From Methanomicrobiales archaeon HGW-Methanomicrobiales-1 (GTDB lineage Archaea; Halobacteriota; Methanomicrobia; Methanomicrobiales; Methanospirillaceae): a stretch of 64,000 nt of DNA. The notes beneath the pieces were generated by a model. The model was not told the origin of the DNA. It made no database searches and worked only from the letters and a program-made list of their open reading frames with translations. The position numbers and the translations under genes are program-made. The stretch covers positions 290,111-354,110 of the forward strand of contig PGYM01000002.1 of NCBI GenBank assembly GCA_002839675.1. The letters run 5' to 3'. Of the stretch, positions 61,841 to 64,000 are shown piece by piece (the stretch's first letter is position 1; every line of letters starts with the position of its first letter).

Positions 61841-63136
61841 TTATTCACGACGCAGGGAGATATTCCGGGCATAGATCCGGACAACCTGCAGCCCGGTATC
61901 CAGCGAGATATCTTCTGCAAAGATCTCAGGGCCCAGGGAAATTTCCCGGTAGATCCGGGCTTCGGAACCGGTGCTGAGCAGCCCGGTGATCTCTGCCCTG
62001 TCCCCGGGAACGAAGAGGGCGGGGTCATCCGGCAGGTCCAGATCCTTGAGGATCGTTCTGGTTGCGGGATTGGCATACGTGATCGTACCGTTTGCGTCGA
62101 GCTCGATTATCGCATCCGGGTTCAGTTCCGGGAAACTTGCCAGCCACTGGATTCGCTCTTCTGCAATTTTGCCCTCGGTGATATCATGCGTTACGACCAG
62201 GGCCCCGCCGAGGCTCCCCTCGCTGCTCCGGAGGGGAAGGGCGGAGTTGAGGACCACCTTGTGGATGCCACCGGAACACTTGATCTCGATCTGCTCCTCG
62301 AGTGTTGTCTCGCCTTTTTCAACCGCTCGTGCCCCAGCCCAGTTACGGGCCTCTATCCGGGCCCCGTCTTCCAGCCGCCAGCACGTGCATTCCGGGAACT
62401 TATGGGGGATCCTGGAACAGTTCCTGCCCCAGATCCGCTCCGCTTCCGGGTTGATGGTAGTAACCACACCCTTAGCATCCAGGATCATGACTCCTACCGG
62501 AAGAATTTCAATAACGGTTTTTAAGAGCTGCTCGCTTTCGCGCCGGGCCCGTTCTGCCTGCTTGATATCCGTGATGTCGCTGATTGCCACCCGCATTGAA
62601 GGTTCGTTGCCGCTGCCGATGAGCCTGACACCTTCCAGCCGGGCATGAAACGGAGGCCGGTCACCCCGCCTGAGCATGAGGGTGGCTGTGTGTTTCTTTT
62701 CTGACTGCAGCAGAGTGATGAAATACTGGTCCCAGATCTCCATATCTTCAGGAACAATCCAGGTCCTGAACCGTGCATTGATCAGCCTGCTGCGGTCAAT
62801 GCCGAGGAGCACCGCAGCAGACAGGTTCACCTGTGAGATCAGTGCCTTGTCAGTCAGGGTGAGATAGCCAAGAGGGGCGAAATCATACAGGTCGAGGTAC
62901 TGGTCCCGGGACTCTTCGAGCTCGAGATGCGCTCTCCGGAGTTCTTCCGCCTGTGTTTCGAGCTCGATCTGGTGCACCTGGAGTTCGTGAATGAGTTCTT
63001 CTGCCGTCTGCCTGGTAAGGTCGGGAGAACGCTTCGTTGCGTGTGCGAGCTGTTCCTCAGCATAATCCCGCAAAGAACGTCCGTTGCCCGGGGTGCCCGT
63101 GTTCTTCGCTTCCGGTCTCTTCTTTCCCGCTGCCAT
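61841..63136 (-). CDS. PAS-domain signalling protein without a kinase domain
   Basis: A 431-residue cytoplasmic protein. After a basic start and a coiled-coil helix (LTRQTAEELIHELQVHQIELETQAEELR) come three PAS units, about residues 70-190, 200-330 and 335-425. It ends YARNISLRRE with a true stop; downstream frames show no kinase sequence, so it is not an obvious frameshift. ATG 63136 (MAAGKKRPEAK) has AGGGG ahead of it; a TTG 18 bp upstream is an alternative. It lies 14 bp after the CheB/CheR-type gene, so the two probably act in one complex. Confidence 0.84.
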   Translation of the reverse strand: MAAGKKRPEAKNTGTPGNGRSLRDYAEEQLAHATKRSPDLTRQTAEELIHELQVHQIELETQAEELRRAHLELEESRDQYLDLYDFAPLGYLTLTDKALISQVNLSAAVLLGIDRSRLINARFRTWIVPEDMEIWDQYFITLLQSEKKHTATLMLRRGDRPPFHARLEGVRLIGSGNEPSMRVAISDITDIKQAERARRESEQLLKTVIEILPVGVMILDAKGVVTTINPEAERIWGRNCSRIPHKFPECTCWRLEDGARIEARNWAGARAVEKGETTLEEQIEIKCSGGIHKVVLNSALPLRSSEGSLGGALVVTHDITEGKIAEERIQWLASFPELNPDAIIELDANGTITYANPATRTILKDLDLPDDPALFVPGDRAEITGLLSTGSEARIYREISLGPEIFAEDISLDTGLQVVRIYARNISLRRE

Positions 63137-63150
63137 TTTTTGTCCCCTTG

Positions 63151-64000
63151 TCAACCACTCCCGCCGGGTGTGCTGTTCTTCCCTGCACTTCCCGGTGGCG
63201 TAATGTCTTCAATTGCCAGCAGAATGAGATCTGCGGTCTCTGTTTTGCCGGAGATCCGGCGGGCGTTTAACAGCATTTTCCTCTGCCCGATAACCGGGAA
63301 ATCAAACTCAATCCTGAAATTTTCAAAGCTCGTATCCTTTGGCAGCACATCCTCCAGCAGCTCGTGGAGCCGGGGGATGTCCCATTGCCGGTCACCCAGT
63401 GAGTAGAGCGGACGTCCCACGGTCTCTTTGGGGGTAACATGGAATTCCTCGTAGAACGCACGGCTCGCAGACACCACTTCAAACAAACCGTTCAGGATCA
63501 CCAGCGGTTCCCGGATCGTGTTTACGATGTTCTGGGCATAGTCACGGGCAGCCTGTACTTCTGTTTCGACTGCTTTGATGGCGGTGATGTCGGAAAACGT
63601 CAGTACTACACCGTCAATCACGTTCTCCAGCGTACGGTAGGGCATGATGCGGACATGGAACCATTCGTTATTTGTTGTCAGCACCTGCTTCTCCCGGGGG
63701 ATGAGCGAATCAAGTACCGCAGCTGCATCGGGGATCAGATCCTCATCCGGGATCAGGGACCGTATGTCAGCAAGCGGGCGTCCCGTATCCGATGCTGCAA
63801 GCCGGAAAACCCGCAGGGCATCATGGGTGAACCGTCTGATGGCGAGATGGTCATCCAGAAATATCGTCCCGATATTGACGTTCTCCAGCAGGTTCTTCAT
63901 ATCGTTCTGGATATCCGTGAGCTGCTCGATCTTTGCCTGCAGTTCTGCATTCACCGTCACGATCTCTTCATTGACTGACTGGAGTTCCTCTTTTGAGGTC
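63151..64000 (-). CDS. CheB/CheR-PAS type protein, 5' part outside the window
   Basis: The 3' portion of a CheB/CheR fusion family protein. The frame is open to the right edge, and codons upstream of a GTG at 63960 read SKEELQSVNEEIVTVNAEL, the coiled-coil linker that follows the CheR methyltransferase domain. PAS units are MKNLLENVNIGTIFLDDHLAIRR to VVLTFSDITAIK and NTIREPLVILNGLFEVVSASRAF to LLAIEDITPPG. The methylesterase and methyltransferase domains would lie beyond the edge. Together with the PAS-only gene downstream it suggests a two-gene sensory unit. Confidence 0.8.
   Translation of the reverse strand, partial: TSKEELQSVNEEIVTVNAELQAKIEQLTDIQNDMKNLLENVNIGTIFLDDHLAIRRFTHDALRVFRLAASDTGRPLADIRSLIPDEDLIPDAAAVLDSLIPREKQVLTTNNEWFHVRIMPYRTLENVIDGVVLTFSDITAIKAVETEVQAARDYAQNIVNTIREPLVILNGLFEVVSASRAFYEEFHVTPKETVGRPLYSLGDRQWDIPRLHELLEDVLPKDTSFENFRIEFDFPVIGQRKMLLNARRISGKTETADLILLAIEDITPPGSAGKNSTPGGSG

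Noticed and set aside
61744-62076. Possible kinase continuation by frameshift after the PAS-only gene
   Set aside because: The other frames downstream carry no HisKA or ATPase motifs, so a frameshifted kinase is not supported.
1-64000. CRISPR arrays, rRNA genes, insertion sequences or integrases
   Set aside because: No regularly spaced repeat, rRNA-like stretch, transposase or integrase signature was seen in either strand.

Overview
This window reads as chromosomal DNA of a methanogenic archaeon of the order Methanomicrobiales, probably Methanoregula-like. That assignment is inferred from gene content and protein flavour; no database search was run. Support comes from a thermosome subunit, TiaS, RibL, an archaeal-type four-subunit pyruvate synthase, a coenzyme F390 synthetase-like enzyme, archaellin-like proteins, TrmB-type regulation, TATA-box promoters with several near-leaderless starts, and Shine-Dalgarno sites of the GAGGTG/GGTGAT type. 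Two tRNA genes (Gly-TCC and Val-CAC) lie back to back near the left end.

Layout. 1-16.4 kb: a truncated HtpX protease, tRNAs, a DUF362 protein, a G-rich palindromic repeat block, an NCS2 nucleobase permease, an MBL-fold hydrolase, a surface 5'-nucleotidase, two archaellin-like proteins behind an F390 synthetase-like gene, a radical SAM/SPASM-type enzyme with a small Cys-rich neighbour, and small membrane proteins. 16.6-23.2 kb: a complete, tightly overlapping trpEGDCFBA operon. Its promoter has a TGTAC-AAA-GTACA inverted repeat next to the TATA box, and its leader carries a hairpin and a 15-codon ORF. 24.3-26.5 kb: a mercury-methylation cluster, an AbrB-like hgcC-type regulator, corrinoid protein hgcA, ferredoxin hgcB and an overlapping arsenate reductase. 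26.6-31 kb: housekeeping genes (malic enzyme, truA, a PHP phosphoesterase, a DHPS-like protein).

31-36.5 kb: a TrmB-family regulator divergent from an S-layer-like/ABC exporter/MATE cluster, with two GTAGTA...TACTAC palindromes between them. 36.9-44 kb: parvulin, secreted acetolactate decarboxylase, a JAMM protease, RibL, a cation/proton antiporter with its TrkA-C subunit, and porBAGD, whose first gene appears to use an ATT start. 44-50.7 kb: a duplicated cupredoxin lipoprotein pair in which the second copy has lost copper ligands, the thermosome, an archaeal HTH regulator and TiaS.

50.8-64 kb: signalling and accessory DNA. Two PAS histidine kinases are followed by a hypothetical gene, a pair of 172-bp direct repeats that look like tandem small-RNA units, a VapBC-type toxin-antitoxin pair, a solitary Eco57I/type IIG-like methylase with an abnormal catalytic motif (NLPD), a DHA2-type exporter, a PAS-only protein and the 3' part of a CheB/CheR-PAS type protein cut by the right edge. 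The most distinctive system is the hgc-ars cluster; the most novel-looking non-coding signals are the two repeat families and the trp leader.
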